From NCBI RefSeq assembly GCF_001908375.1, contig NZ_CP017244.1, positions 682,001 to 746,000 on the forward strand: a stretch of DNA of 64,000 nucleotides. Reading direction: 5' to 3'. Positions within the stretch are counted from its first letter, which is position 1; each line of letters begins with the position of its first letter. The notes under the pieces were generated by a model. That model searched no databases. It was not told where the DNA came from and saw only the letters and a list, made by a program, of their open reading frames with translations. The translations under genes and the position numbers were made by a program. The DNA is from Rhizobium etli 8C-3 (lineage in GTDB: Bacteria; Pseudomonadota; Alphaproteobacteria; Rhizobiales; Rhizobiaceae). Positions 46,678 through 55,869 of this stretch are shown piece by piece.

Positions 46678-48273
46678 ATGAAGCATTTTCGCAAGGGGCT
46701 ATTCGTTGGAGCCGCCATCAGTTTTCTGGCGCTGACTGCTTCTGCCGCCGTCGCCGAAACGCCGAAGGATCAACTCGTCATCGGCACGTCGCTTGCCCAG
46801 GTGTTGTCGCTCGATCCGCAGCAGGCGACGGAGGGCAAGGCCAATGAAATCATGTGCAATCTCTATGACCGTCTGGTCCTGGCGACACCGGAGGGAAAGA
46901 TCGCTCCGCAACTGGCAGAAAGCTGGGCGATCGATGATAAAGGCATTACGTTCAAGCTCAGGGAGGCGGCATTTGCCTCCGGTAATCCGGTGACATCCAA
47001 GGATGTCGTATTTTCGCTGACGCGTCTTCTCAAGATGAACCAGGCAGCAGCGGCCAACCTGAAGCGGGTCGGCTACAATGCCGACAATATTGAAAAGCTG
47101 GTGACGGCACCCGACGAACATACAGTTCGCATTGATCTGTCGGGCGAGGTTACGCCGGAACTGCTTCTCTATCGTCTTGCTATGGTGACCACCAGCGTTG
47201 TCGACAGCGTCGAGGTTTTGAAGCACGTCAAGGACAACGACTATGGAAACGCGTGGCTGCGCACGAATTCTGCCGGTTCGGGTCCCTTCACGCTCAATCG
47301 CTGGACACCCAACGAGATCGTCATTCTGGACGTCAACAAGGAGTATGTCGGGGGCGAACCGAAGATGCGGCGCGTCGTTATCAGGCATGTTCCTGAAAGC
47401 CAGGTCGAGCGCCTGATGCTTGAGCGCGGCGACATCGACATTGCAAGCGCATTGAGCGCATCTGATCTTGCGACGTTTCAAAACAAGCAGGGATTCGAAA
47501 TTCAGCGCGTACCGACCGGCGGGTTCTATGTGCTTTCCATGAATGCCGGAAATCAATATCTGTCTAATCCAAAGGTCCGCGAGGCGATCGCCTACGGCAT
47601 CGATTATGCCGGCATCGAAAAGACCATCATGGGGCCTTACGGCAGGGTGCGGACGGTGCCGGTTCCGGAGAACTACGAATATGCAATTTCGAGCCCTGAT
47701 TGGCATCTCGATGTCGAAAAGGCCAAGTCGCTTTTGGCGGAGGCCGGGTTCAAGGACGGCTTTTCGCTTTCTTTGAAGACGATCGCGCAGACGCCGCGTA
47801 TCGATCTTGCGACAGCCATCCAGGCCTCGCTTGCGCAGATCGGCATCAAGGTCAATATCCAGCAGGGCAATGGTTCGGAGATCATCGCGGCCCACCGCGC
47901 CCGCGATTTCGACCTCTTGATCCCGCAGACTGGCTCCTACATGCCGAACGTTCTCGGTTCGATGGAGCAGTTTTCCAGCAATCCGGACAATTCCAGGGAG
48001 GCAAACAACGCCGGCAACTTCGTCTGGCGCTCGGCCTGGGATATCCCCGAACTGACGAAGCTGACCGCAAAGGCTTCGCTTGAGCCGGATGCCAAGAAGC
48101 GCGGCGAGCTTTATGTCGAAATGCAAAAGATGTTCGTTGACCTCAAACCGGCTGTGCTGCCGCTCTTCGAGCGTTACGAGCCGATCGTTCTAAACGCGCG
48201 CGTTAAGGACTATGTCGGCCATCCGAACATGACGACGCGACTTGAAGCCGTAACCAAGGCAGAAACCGAATAA
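46678..48273 (+). CDS. ABC importer substrate-binding protein, family 5 (DppA/OppA-like)
   Basis: Periplasmic receptor of 531 aa with signal peptide (LFVGAAISFLALTASAAVAE). SBP_bac_5 fold: LVIGTSLAQVLSLDPQQATEG, LAESWAIDDKGITFKLREAAFASGNPVTSKDVVFSLTRL, NSAGSGPFTLNRWTPNEIVILDVNKEY, REAIAYGIDYAGI. GGGAGGA precedes the ATG. Family 5 receptors take peptides but also oligosaccharides and glycosides; linkage to uronate enzymes suggests a uronate-containing oligomer. Unlike the other four importers here, no hairpin follows it; the next gene is 20 nt away. Confidence 0.92.
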   Translation: MKHFRKGLFVGAAISFLALTASAAVAETPKDQLVIGTSLAQVLSLDPQQATEGKANEIMCNLYDRLVLATPEGKIAPQLAESWAIDDKGITFKLREAAFASGNPVTSKDVVFSLTRLLKMNQAAAANLKRVGYNADNIEKLVTAPDEHTVRIDLSGEVTPELLLYRLAMVTTSVVDSVEVLKHVKDNDYGNAWLRTNSAGSGPFTLNRWTPNEIVILDVNKEYVGGEPKMRRVVIRHVPESQVERLMLERGDIDIASALSASDLATFQNKQGFEIQRVPTGGFYVLSMNAGNQYLSNPKVREAIAYGIDYAGIEKTIMGPYGRVRTVPVPENYEYAISSPDWHLDVEKAKSLLAEAGFKDGFSLSLKTIAQTPRIDLATAIQASLAQIGIKVNIQQGNGSEIIAAHRARDFDLLIPQTGSYMPNVLGSMEQFSSNPDNSREANNAGNFVWRSAWDIPELTKLTAKASLEPDAKKRGELYVEMQKMFVDLKPAVLPLFERYEPIVLNARVKDYVGHPNMTTRLEAVTKAETE

Positions 48274-48292
48274 CCGACGCAGGCAGCCGATC

Positions 48293-49321
48293 ATGAAGGA
48301 ATTGTCCACGAGTGAGCTTGGAAGGCGCGTCCTCCAACTCATCGTCAGTCTGTTCATCTTGCTTTGCGTCACCTTCGTGATCGGCCGCGTCATGCCCGCC
48401 GATCCCGTCGGCGCAGTGGTCGGCGAGCTTGCCGACCCTTCCGCCTACGCGGCGATGCGGGCGCGCCTTGGGCTTGATCTGCCACTTTATCAGCAGTTCT
48501 TCATTTATCTGACGGGCTTGCTGCATGGTGATTTCGGAACGGCAATCCTGACGGGCAATCCCGTTTCGAAGGATCTGGCTCAGGCATTTCCGGCAACGTT
48601 TGAGCTTGCCACTTTGGCGGTCATCATATCGACATTCATAGGTGTGCCGCTCGGACTTGCGGCCGCACTTTTCCGCGACAGCTGGATCGACAAGACGGCG
48701 CGGGTCGTGGCCCTTGTCGGTCATTCGATACCGGTCTTCTGGTTCGGTATCGTCGGGCTGGTAATCTTCTATGCCGGGCTCAACTGGGTGGGCGGTCCAG
48801 GCAGGGTCGATGTCTATTACGAGGGTATCGTAACCCCAAGGACCGGTCTGATGCTGGTGGACAGCCTGCTCGAAGGCGAGCCCGAAATTTTCTGGAATGC
48901 GCTTTCGCACATCATTCTGCCGGCCATCATCCTTGCTTACGCCGCCATGGCATATATCACCCGCATGACCCGCAGCTTTACACTTGAGCAGCTCAATCAG
49001 GACTACGTCATTGCTGCGCGAGCCAAAGGGGTCGGGCCGGCGAATACGGTGCTCGGTCATGTTCTGCCAAACATTGCCGTGCAGCTGATCACCGTTCTTG
49101 CGATTTCCTATGGAAATCTTCTGGAAGGCGCGGTCGTGACCGAGATCGTCTTCTCATGGCCGGGGATTGGTCAATACATGACGAATGCGTTGATGATCGG
49201 CGATATGAACGCCATCCTGGCCGCAACAATCATCGTTGGCTTCATCTTCATGTTCCTCAATTTTGTAGCAGACATTGCCTATGCGCTGCTTGACCCGCGC
49301 ACCCGGGAGGCCACGCAATGA
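48293..49321 (+). CDS. ABC importer permease, DppB-like
   Basis: Inner-membrane permease of 342 aa. First helix near residues 15-35 (LIVSLFILLCVTFVIGRVMP) followed by the DppB-type motif LGLDLPLYQQFFIYLTGLLHGDFGTA, cytoplasmic loop YVIAARAKGVGPANTVLGHVLPN and GAVVTEIVFSWPGIGQYM. Its stop overlaps the next ATG by 4 nt. It forms a heterodimer with the next product. Confidence 0.93.
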   Translation: MKELSTSELGRRVLQLIVSLFILLCVTFVIGRVMPADPVGAVVGELADPSAYAAMRARLGLDLPLYQQFFIYLTGLLHGDFGTAILTGNPVSKDLAQAFPATFELATLAVIISTFIGVPLGLAAALFRDSWIDKTARVVALVGHSIPVFWFGIVGLVIFYAGLNWVGGPGRVDVYYEGIVTPRTGLMLVDSLLEGEPEIFWNALSHIILPAIILAYAAMAYITRMTRSFTLEQLNQDYVIAARAKGVGPANTVLGHVLPNIAVQLITVLAISYGNLLEGAVVTEIVFSWPGIGQYMTNALMIGDMNAILAATIIVGFIFMFLNFVADIAYALLDPRTREATQ

Positions 49322-50220
49322 CCGACGCGCTCCATTCTCAAAGCGAGATCAGGCGCCCGCCTATTCCCGCCCGCATCGCCGCCTCGCTGGCGCGCGCCGG
49401 GCGCAAACTTGCCGACGAGCCGCTCGGTCTCTGCGGCTTCCTCATCCTCGTGGTGCTTTGCATCGTTGCAGTCATTGGCCCGGCGTTTGCGCCTTATGAT
49501 CCAAATGTCCAGATGCTGAGTGACGCACTGCAGCCGCCCAGCCTTGCACATCTTGCAGGGACAGATGAGTTTGGACGCGATATCTTCAGCCGTCTAGTCT
49601 ATGGGACAAGGATCACCATCCAGACGGTGTTCTCGATATCGGTAATTGTCGGCCCTGTGGGATTGCTCATCGGCATCGTATCCGGCTTTTTCGGCGGCCG
49701 GACAGACGCGATCTTGATGCGTGCAACCGACATCGTCCTGTCCTTTCCCTCGCTGATCCTGGCCCTTGCATTTGCCGCCGCCCTTGGAGCCGGATTGAAC
49801 ACGGCGATCATCGCAATCTCGTTGACGGCCTGGCCGCCGATTGCCCGGCTTGCCCGAGCAGAGGCCCTGGTCGTGCGCAACGCCGACTACGTTGCCGCAG
49901 CCCGCCTTTACGGAGCCTCTTCCTTGAGAATACTGCTTCTTTACATTGCACCGATGTGCGTCCCGTCGGTGATCGTGCGCCTGACGCTCAACATGGCCGG
50001 GATCATCTTGACGGCGGCATCGCTCGGCTTCCTCGGCCTTGGCGCGCAGCCGCCGGCGCCGGAATGGGGCGCGATGATATCAAGCGGACGCAAGTTCATG
50101 CTCGATTACTGGTGGGTTGCCGTCATGCCCGGCATTGCCATCTTGCTCACGAGCCTCGCCTTCAACATCGCCGGCGATACGCTGCGCGATATCCTGGATC
50201 CGCGCCATGCAAGATCGTGA
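49318..50220 (+). CDS. ABC importer permease, DppC-like
   Basis: Permease of 300 aa: N-terminal OppC-like segment, first helix LCGFLILVVLCIVAVIGPAFAPYDPN, HLAGTDEFGRDIFSRLVYGTRITI, loop YVAAARLYGASSLRILLLYIAP and LGFLGLGAQPPAPEWGAMI. ATGA overlap with the preceding gene, and the following ATPase gene begins 14 nt before its stop. Confidence 0.93.
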   Translation: MTDALHSQSEIRRPPIPARIAASLARAGRKLADEPLGLCGFLILVVLCIVAVIGPAFAPYDPNVQMLSDALQPPSLAHLAGTDEFGRDIFSRLVYGTRITIQTVFSISVIVGPVGLLIGIVSGFFGGRTDAILMRATDIVLSFPSLILALAFAAALGAGLNTAIIAISLTAWPPIARLARAEALVVRNADYVAAARLYGASSLRILLLYIAPMCVPSVIVRLTLNMAGIILTAASLGFLGLGAQPPAPEWGAMISSGRKFMLDYWWVAVMPGIAILLTSLAFNIAGDTLRDILDPRHARS

Positions 50221-51052
50221 AACCTCAACGATCCTTTCTGTGCGGAATTTGAACGTGCGCTTTGGGCGCAGTTCAATACCGGCCGTCAGCGAAGTCAGCT
50301 TCGACCTGGGGCGGGAAAGGCTGGGAATTGTGGGCGAGTCCGGTTCCGGAAAATCGACGACCGGGCGGGCGATCATGCGCCTTCTTTCGCCGAGCGCCGA
50401 GATCTCGGCGGAGCGTTTCGACCTTGCCGGCAGTCCTCTGCTTGAAAGGACCGAACGGCAGATGGGTGCACTGCGCGGCAAGGAGATGGCACTGATCATG
50501 CAAGATCCACGCTATTCGCTCAATCCGGTGCTGACCATCGGCCGGCAGGTGGCGGAGGCGGCAAGGCTTCATCTTGGCCTGGGTCGCGCTGAAGCGATGG
50601 AGAGTGCAAGAAGCATGCTCCAACGCGTCAGGATCAGTGATGCAGAGCGCGTCATGGGACTCTACCCGCATCAGATATCCGGTGGAATGGGCCAGCGCGT
50701 GATGATTGCGATGATGCTGCTTGCCAAGCCGAAGCTGGTCATTGCCGACGAGCCCACATCGGCGCTCGATGTCAGTGTCAGGAAGGACGTACTCGTCCTG
50801 CTCGACGAACTGGTGCGGGAAAATGATTCCGGCCTCATCCTCATCAGCCACGATATCCGCATGGTCGCAGCCTTCTGCGAGCGGATCCTGGTCATGTATT
50901 CGGGTCGCGTCGTTGAAACGCTCACCAGCCTCGATAACGCCCGCCATCCCTATACCCGTGGCCTGATTGCGGCGCTTCCCGACCCTCGTCATCCCGTCCG
51001 CAGACTGAAAGTACTGGACAGGAAGGCATTGGAAACAGAGGCGGCGAAATGA
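50207..51052 (+). CDS. ABC importer ATP-binding protein, DppD-like
   Basis: ATPase of 281 aa: GESGSGKSTTGRAIM Walker A, MQDPRYSLNPVLTIGRQV Q-loop, ISGGMGQRVMIAMMLLAKP signature (I-S-G-G-M in place of LSGGQ, common in DppD), LVIADEPTSALDVSV Walker B, SHDIRMV switch and the C-terminal HPYTRGLIAALPDP segment. Start at ATG 50207; the frame is open further upstream inside the permease gene. Pairs with the next ATPase. Confidence 0.93.
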   Translation: MQDRETSTILSVRNLNVRFGRSSIPAVSEVSFDLGRERLGIVGESGSGKSTTGRAIMRLLSPSAEISAERFDLAGSPLLERTERQMGALRGKEMALIMQDPRYSLNPVLTIGRQVAEAARLHLGLGRAEAMESARSMLQRVRISDAERVMGLYPHQISGGMGQRVMIAMMLLAKPKLVIADEPTSALDVSVRKDVLVLLDELVRENDSGLILISHDIRMVAAFCERILVMYSGRVVETLTSLDNARHPYTRGLIAALPDPRHPVRRLKVLDRKALETEAAK

Positions 51053-51786
51053 TCAGGATCAGCAATCTCGACGTTGTCTATGGTGCGGGCAAAACGCGCA
51101 ATCACGTCGTAAAAGGGGTAGGCTTCGAGGTCGCCAAGGGCGAAACGCTTGGGATCGTCGGGGAATCCGGCTGCGGCAAATCGACGGTTCTGCGATCTCT
51201 AGCCGGTATCGAGCAGAAATGGACGGGTTCAATAGAACTCGACGGCAAGGCAATCGGAAAGATCCGGTCGAAAAATGAGCTGAAGTGCGCTCAAATGGTG
51301 TTTCAGGATCCCTATGGTTCGCTTCATCCGCGTCATCGCATCGGGACGGCTCTGGCCGAGCCTCTCCGGTCGATGGGGCAGGGTGATGGTTGGTCTGCCG
51401 TTCAAAAGGCGCTGCGGCAGGTGGGACTGCCCGACAGCTTTGCCAACCGCTTTCCCCATGAATTGTCGGGGGGCCAGCGTCAGCGCGTTGCCATTGCGCG
51501 GGCTCTTATCCTGTCGCCACCAGTCCTGCTGCTCGATGAGCCGACCTCGGCACTTGACGTCTCCGTACAGGCCGAGATCCTCAATCTTCTTGCAGACAAG
51601 CGCGACGAGCATGGGCTGACCTACGTGCTCGTGAGCCACGATCTCGCAGTGATCGCGCACATGTGCGACAGGGTCCTTATCATGAAAGATGGTGCTTTCG
51701 TCGATGAACTGACGAAAGCCGATCTGGAAAAAGGTGTCACCCATGCCGATTATTCACGAGAACTTTTCGAGGCAAGTTTTCTCTGA
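51049..51786 (+). CDS. ABC importer ATP-binding protein, DppF-like
   Basis: ATPase of 245 aa: GESGCGKSTVLRSLAG Walker A, FQDPYGSLHPRHRIG Q-loop, [16 protein letters not shown] signature, LLLDEPTSALDVSVQ Walker B, SHDLAVIAHMCDRV switch. Shorter than typical DppF (about 330 aa) since the C-terminal oligopeptide domain is nearly absent. ATGA overlap with its partner. Last gene of the operon, converging with the rhamnoside importer ATPase 19 nt away. Confidence 0.93.
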   Translation: MIRISNLDVVYGAGKTRNHVVKGVGFEVAKGETLGIVGESGCGKSTVLRSLAGIEQKWTGSIELDGKAIGKIRSKNELKCAQMVFQDPYGSLHPRHRIGTALAEPLRSMGQGDGWSAVQKALRQVGLPDSFANRFPHELSGGQRQRVAIARALILSPPVLLLDEPTSALDVSVQAEILNLLADKRDEHGLTYVLVSHDLAVIAHMCDRVLIMKDGAFVDELTKADLEKGVTHADYSRELFEASFL

Positions 51787-51805
51787 TTCCTGCTCGGCGA
51801 TCCGG

Positions 51806-52789
51806 CTATGCACCGAACAGGTGGGCCGCGCCTTCCACCGGACTTGCCCAAATGGTGGCACCTGTTGCAAATACGGTCTCTCCTTCGGCGCGCACCACCA
51901 TTTCGCCGATTTCTGGAACATCCAGATAGAGGATGGCATCGGCCCCGAGCCGCTCAATATGTCTGACCCTGCCTTGCCACTCGCCTCCGGCTTGTGAAAG
52001 TCGAATATGCTCGGGTCGGATCCCGTATGTCTGGCACCCGAAGCGCTGCGCAATCTCGCCCGCATAGAGGTTCATCTTCGGACTGCCGATAAAGCCGGCG
52101 ACGAAGGGCGTCGCCGGCTTGCGGTAGAGTTCCATCGGGCTGCCCACCTGCTCGACCCTGCCACCGTTTAAGACGACGATCTTGTCGGCCATCGTCATCG
52201 CTTCGACCTGGTCGTGGGTAACGTAGATCATGGTTGCTCTTAGACGGGCATGAAGTTGTGCAATCTCAAGCCGCATTTGGGCTCGCAAGGATGCGTCGAG
52301 GTTCGAGAGCGGCTCGTCGAACAAAAAGACCTTTGGATCACGGACGATCGCGCGGCCGATGGCAACGCGCTGCCTTTGCCCGCCGGAAAGCGCCTTTGGC
52401 TTGCGGTCGAGCAAATGCGTGAGCTGCAAGGTCTCGGCTGCTGCGCGGACCTTGGCCTCGATCTCGGATTTCGGGCGGCGGGCAAGCGAAAGCCCGAAGC
52501 CGATATTATCGGCGACCGTCATATGCGGATAAAGCGCGTAGCTCTGGAATACCATGGCGATACCGCGCTTTGATGGTTCGGCGTCCGTGACGTCCTTGCC
52601 GCCTATGGTCAGCATGCCGGACGTCGACTCCTCAAGCCCGGCAATGATGCGCAGCAAGGTCGATTTTCCGCATCCAGACGGCCCGACAAATACGACGAAT
52701 TCACCCGAACGCACCTCCAGATCGATGCCCTTGATGACATCAAGGGCGCCAAAGCTCTTGCAAATCCGGGTAAGAGTGACCTCGGCCAT
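51806..52789 (-). CDS. Rhamnoside-locus ABC importer ATP-binding protein (MalK type)
   Basis: CUT1 ATPase of 327 aa: [18 protein letters not shown]alker [14 protein letters not shown]-loop, [16 protein letters not shown] signature, [15 protein letters not shown]alker B, THDQVEAM switch, then a short TOBE domain ([10 protein letters not shown]). ATG 52789 lies 6 nt after the preceding permease stop region; a GTG at 52795 overlapping that stop is an alternative. Last gene of the unit that starts with the rhamnosidase. Confidence 0.92.
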   Translation of the reverse strand: MAEVTLTRICKSFGALDVIKGIDLEVRSGEFVVFVGPSGCGKSTLLRIIAGLEESTSGMLTIGGKDVTDAEPSKRGIAMVFQSYALYPHMTVADNIGFGLSLARRPKSEIEAKVRAAAETLQLTHLLDRKPKALSGGQRQRVAIGRAIVRDPKVFLFDEPLSNLDASLRAQMRLEIAQLHARLRATMIYVTHDQVEAMTMADKIVVLNGGRVEQVGSPMELYRKPATPFVAGFIGSPKMNLYAGEIAQRFGCQTYGIRPEHIRLSQAGGEWQGRVRHIERLGADAILYLDVPEIGEMVVRAEGETVFATGATIWASPVEGAAHLFGA

Positions 52790-52794
52790 TGACA

Positions 52795-53622
52795 CTAACC
52801 TTTCACTGCGCCGGCAGTCATGCCCGCCACGATCTGCCTGTTGAAGAAGATGAAGACGATGAGGGGAGGGACGGTGACGAGCAGGATGTTCATGAACAGC
52901 AGGTTGTACTGGCTCGTGTACATGCTCTGGAAATTATAGAGCGTCAGCTGCACGGTGACGTTTTCTTTGCCTGGCAGGTAATAGAGCGGGTTCGTGAAAT
53001 CGTTGAAGATCGCGATCGACTGCACGACAATATTGGTCACCGTCACCGGCTTGAGGAGAGGCAGGATCACCCGGAAGAATATCTGCCAGGCCCTTGCACC
53101 ATCGATCAATGCCGCCTCATCGAGATCGCGCGGAATGGTCGAAATGAACGATCGGTAGAGCAGCGTCGAGAACGAGAGATTATAGGCAACCTGGATCAGG
53201 ATCATTCCGGTAATGGTCTTGAAGAGGCCGATATCCTGAAGCAGTCCGATCGTCGGGACGACCGCCGGTGGCATCATCAGTCCCATGAAGAGCGCACCAG
53301 AGGCAACGGCATTCCAGCGGGTTCTGCGGCGCTGCATGACATAGCCGACCATCGCCGAAAACAGTATCAGTATGGTGACCGAGACGACGGTGATCAGTGT
53401 CGAATTGAAATAGGCCAGCACGAGCTGATAGTCGCGCGCCTTGAACACGGCTGCGAGGTTGTCCCACAACAGCCACTTTTCCGGGAGTGTGAAGTCGAGC
53501 CGGGATGCCTCGGATTTCGACTTGACCGCCTGGAGCGCAATGAACACGAACGGCAGCACGAAGATGACGGTGCCCAGGGCAATTGCGATCGCGCCGCTGG
53601 CATAGGGCCGCATCTGTTTCAT
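52795..53622 (-). CDS. Rhamnoside-locus ABC importer permease (MalG type)
   Basis: Permease of 275 aa with six hydrophobic segments; first helix [23 protein letters not shown] loop [22 protein letters not shown] and [21 protein letters not shown] 53622 overlaps the previous permease stop by 4 nt. The frame is open 60 codons further up but encodes nothing permease-like. Confidence 0.92.
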   Translation of the reverse strand: MKQMRPYASGAIAIALGTVIFVLPFVFIALQAVKSKSEASRLDFTLPEKWLLWDNLAAVFKARDYQLVLAYFNSTLITVVSVTILILFSAMVGYVMQRRRTRWNAVASGALFMGLMMPPAVVPTIGLLQDIGLFKTITGMILIQVAYNLSFSTLLYRSFISTIPRDLDEAALIDGARAWQIFFRVILPLLKPVTVTNIVVQSIAIFNDFTNPLYYLPGKENVTVQLTLYNFQSMYTSQYNLLFMNILLVTVPPLIVFIFFNRQIVAGMTAGAVKG

Positions 53623-54497
53623 TGTTCGGCCCCGCGTCGGTTTAGCCACAGGGTAAGCGGCAGAATGATGGTGGCGATCAGGGCAAACAGGATGACATTG
53701 CCCGCAGTCGACAAACCGTAAAATCCAGCCTGATACTGCTTGTAGATGACCGATGCGATCACATCCGAGGAAAATCCCGGCCCACCACGCGTCATCGCCC
53801 AAATGAGATCGAACGACCGGAGGCCGCCGATCAACGACAGCGTAATGACGGTGATCGTCGCCGGACGTACGAGAGGTAAGGTGATGCGCCAGAACTGCTG
53901 GGAACGTGTGGCACCGTCAATTCTCGCAGCCTCGTAGTAGTCGGGGCTGATTGCGGCGAGGCCGGCGATGAAAATCAAGGTGGCAAGACCCACGCCTTTC
54001 CACAGATCGACGAGCGCCACGGAAAAAAGAGCAAGTGCGGGATTGGTCAGCCAGCCCGGTCCGGGAATGGCGAGCGTTGCAAGCATGACGTTGATGATGC
54101 CCTTGGTCGGGTGCATCATCACGCTAAAGGTAATGCCGATGCCGATCGCCGATACCAGAACTGGAAAGAAAACGAGCGTGCGCAGGAAACCTCGAGCGAA
54201 AATGTTGCCGGAAAGCAGTACGGCGAGCAGGAGCCCGCATATCGTCTTCAGGCCGGAAGTCGTTAAGGCATAGATCAGCGTGTTGACGAGCGCCTTGATC
54301 AGAAACGGCTCGGAAAAGAACTGCCGGAAGTTCTCCAATCCAGTGAACTCGGCGGTCGAAAGATCCCAACGTGTGAGGCTGAACCAGAAAGAAGACACCG
54401 TAGGGACGACAAACAGCACGCCGTAGACGGCTGCGGCAGGAAGAAAAAACCACAAGGGGTAGGGCGACTTGCGTGAGCGGAGGCGTGTTTCGGTCAT
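53619..54497 (-). CDS. Rhamnoside-locus ABC importer permease (MalF type)
   Basis: Permease of 292 aa; first helix LWFFLPAAAVYGVLFVVPTV, FTGLENFRQFF, EAA loop EAARIDGATRSQQFWRITLPLV. AGAGGT lies a few nt before the ATG. It is intact despite the frameshift in the binding-protein gene immediately upstream. Confidence 0.92.
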   Translation of the reverse strand: MTETRLRSRKSPYPLWFFLPAAAVYGVLFVVPTVSSFWFSLTRWDLSTAEFTGLENFRQFFSEPFLIKALVNTLIYALTTSGLKTICGLLLAVLLSGNIFARGFLRTLVFFPVLVSAIGIGITFSVMMHPTKGIINVMLATLAIPGPGWLTNPALALFSVALVDLWKGVGLATLIFIAGLAAISPDYYEAARIDGATRSQQFWRITLPLVRPATITVITLSLIGGLRSFDLIWAMTRGGPGFSSDVIASVIYKQYQAGFYGLSTAGNVILFALIATIILPLTLWLNRRGAEQ

Positions 54498-54510
54498 GTT
54501 TACCTCTTGG

Positions 54511-54532
54511 GCCTCGCCTGTGAAGGCGAGGC
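54511..54532 (-). other. Hairpin between binding-protein and permease genes
   Basis: 8-bp perfect arms GCCTCGCC / GGCGAGGC with a 6-nt loop, in the 50-nt gap after the (frameshifted) binding-protein gene. No T-run. Confidence 0.6.
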
Positions 54533-54547
54533 TTTCGGGAAGGGCCT

Positions 54548-55827
54548 CTACCAGTTGGGTAGACCGAGCTGCTTTGCTTGCTTGCGCACGTCGTCGTCAT
54601 AAAGGGCGGCTGCCTCGGCTGGCTGGCGGATGCCGGACCCGACCTCGACGGTGATCTGTTCAAGGGCCGGTCCCTTGATCGGCGATACGAATTCCAGCGC
54701 CGGCGTAGTCGCCTTTGCCGCGAAATAAGGCAGCATGTCCTTCACCGCGGGCGGGACGTCGGCCGGCAACGCACATCCGTCGACGAGGGAGGGACCTTGG
54801 GCAGTGTTGGTTTCAACCATGATCCTGCAGCCTTCGACGCTTCCGGCGAAATCCACAAATTTGCGGGCTTCATCCGCATTCTTGCTTGCGAGCGGGACAT
54901 AAAGGGCAGGTGGCATCCAGACCGTCAGACCGTTCTTGGCCGCATCGTCCCCCGGCTGCGCGAAGAAGCCGACACCCTCCAGATTTTCCGGATAATTCTG
55001 TTTCAAAGCGCCAACCGCAAAGGTGAGCATTGGGTAATGGGCCGCTTCGCCTGTCGCCACCATCCTGAGGCCCTCGTCATAGCTTGCCGCGCCGAAATCC
55101 TCGTTCATCAGGCCGGCGTCGTGAACCTCCTTCAGGCGCTCGAAACCTTTCATGGCCGCAGGCGTTGTGGCGTATTTGGCCTTGTTGGCCGTATAATCGG
55201 TTGCGAAGTTCGGTGCGGCCTGATGCAGGTTGTAGTAATCCGCCAGAACGAAGAGCTGGGAGGTCCAGGTGTCACGATAGGTCTGGCAACAGCGACTTTG
55301 CCGGCCGCCTTCACCTTTTCGTTGTTGGCCATGAACTCGGCCCATCTCTTCGGGACTGGCAAGGCGAGGTCCTGATAGATTTTTCTGTTGTAGAGGATCC
55401 CGCCAGCCATCGCCGTACCGAAGGGAACGCCGTATAGCTTGCCGTCAGCGCGGACCACGGCCTTGAAGCTCTCGTCTACTTTTGCCTGCGATGAAAGATC
55501 ACCAAGGTCGGCCAACGTCTGTGCTGGTTTCAGCGCCTGCATCAGCCAGCCGGAATTGTATAAAAAGACATCCGACATCTCGCCTGTCGCCAGCCGCGTC
55601 TTGACGATGTTGTCGCCCTCGCCACCACCCGGCCGCTGCTCGATTTCGATCGTTACATCCGGCGCGATCTTCTCGTAAGCTGCAACCAGCGCCTCGGCGG
55701 CTGCGACGGTGTCGGGGCTGTTGTCGATCAGGAACAAGAGCGTCGATTCTGCATGCGACGGGCCTGCGGCAGCCAGTGCTATGAGTGCCGTGGCACCGGC
55801 AAGAATGACTTTGATGCGGTGTGTCAT
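54548..55827 (-). pseudogene. Rhamnoside-locus ABC substrate-binding protein, broken by a 1-nt deletion
   Basis: Family 1 solute-binding protein split between two frames. The N-terminal part (55827 down to about 55286) has a signal peptide (VILAGATALIALAAAGPSHAES) and DVFLYNSGWLMQALKPAQ; after AGKVAVA it runs into an unrelated tail. The C-terminal part resumes in another frame with QTYRDTWTSQLFVLADYYNLHQ and continues normally to LGLPNW. Adding one G in the GG at 55285-55286 (+ strand) restores a 426-aa protein reading VAVAQTYRDTW. GGAGGA precedes the ATG. This is either a real disruption or a base-calling error. No other base of the gene looks decayed. Confidence 0.85.
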
Positions 55828-55869
55828 GACGTTCCTCCTCGAACGGTTTGACGGTGGCAGGCATCCTCC

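Noticed and set aside
46699..48126. 475-aa open frame antisense to the family-5 binding-protein gene
   Set aside because: Mirror of a well-supported gene in GC-rich DNA; no ribosome site and no family resemblance.
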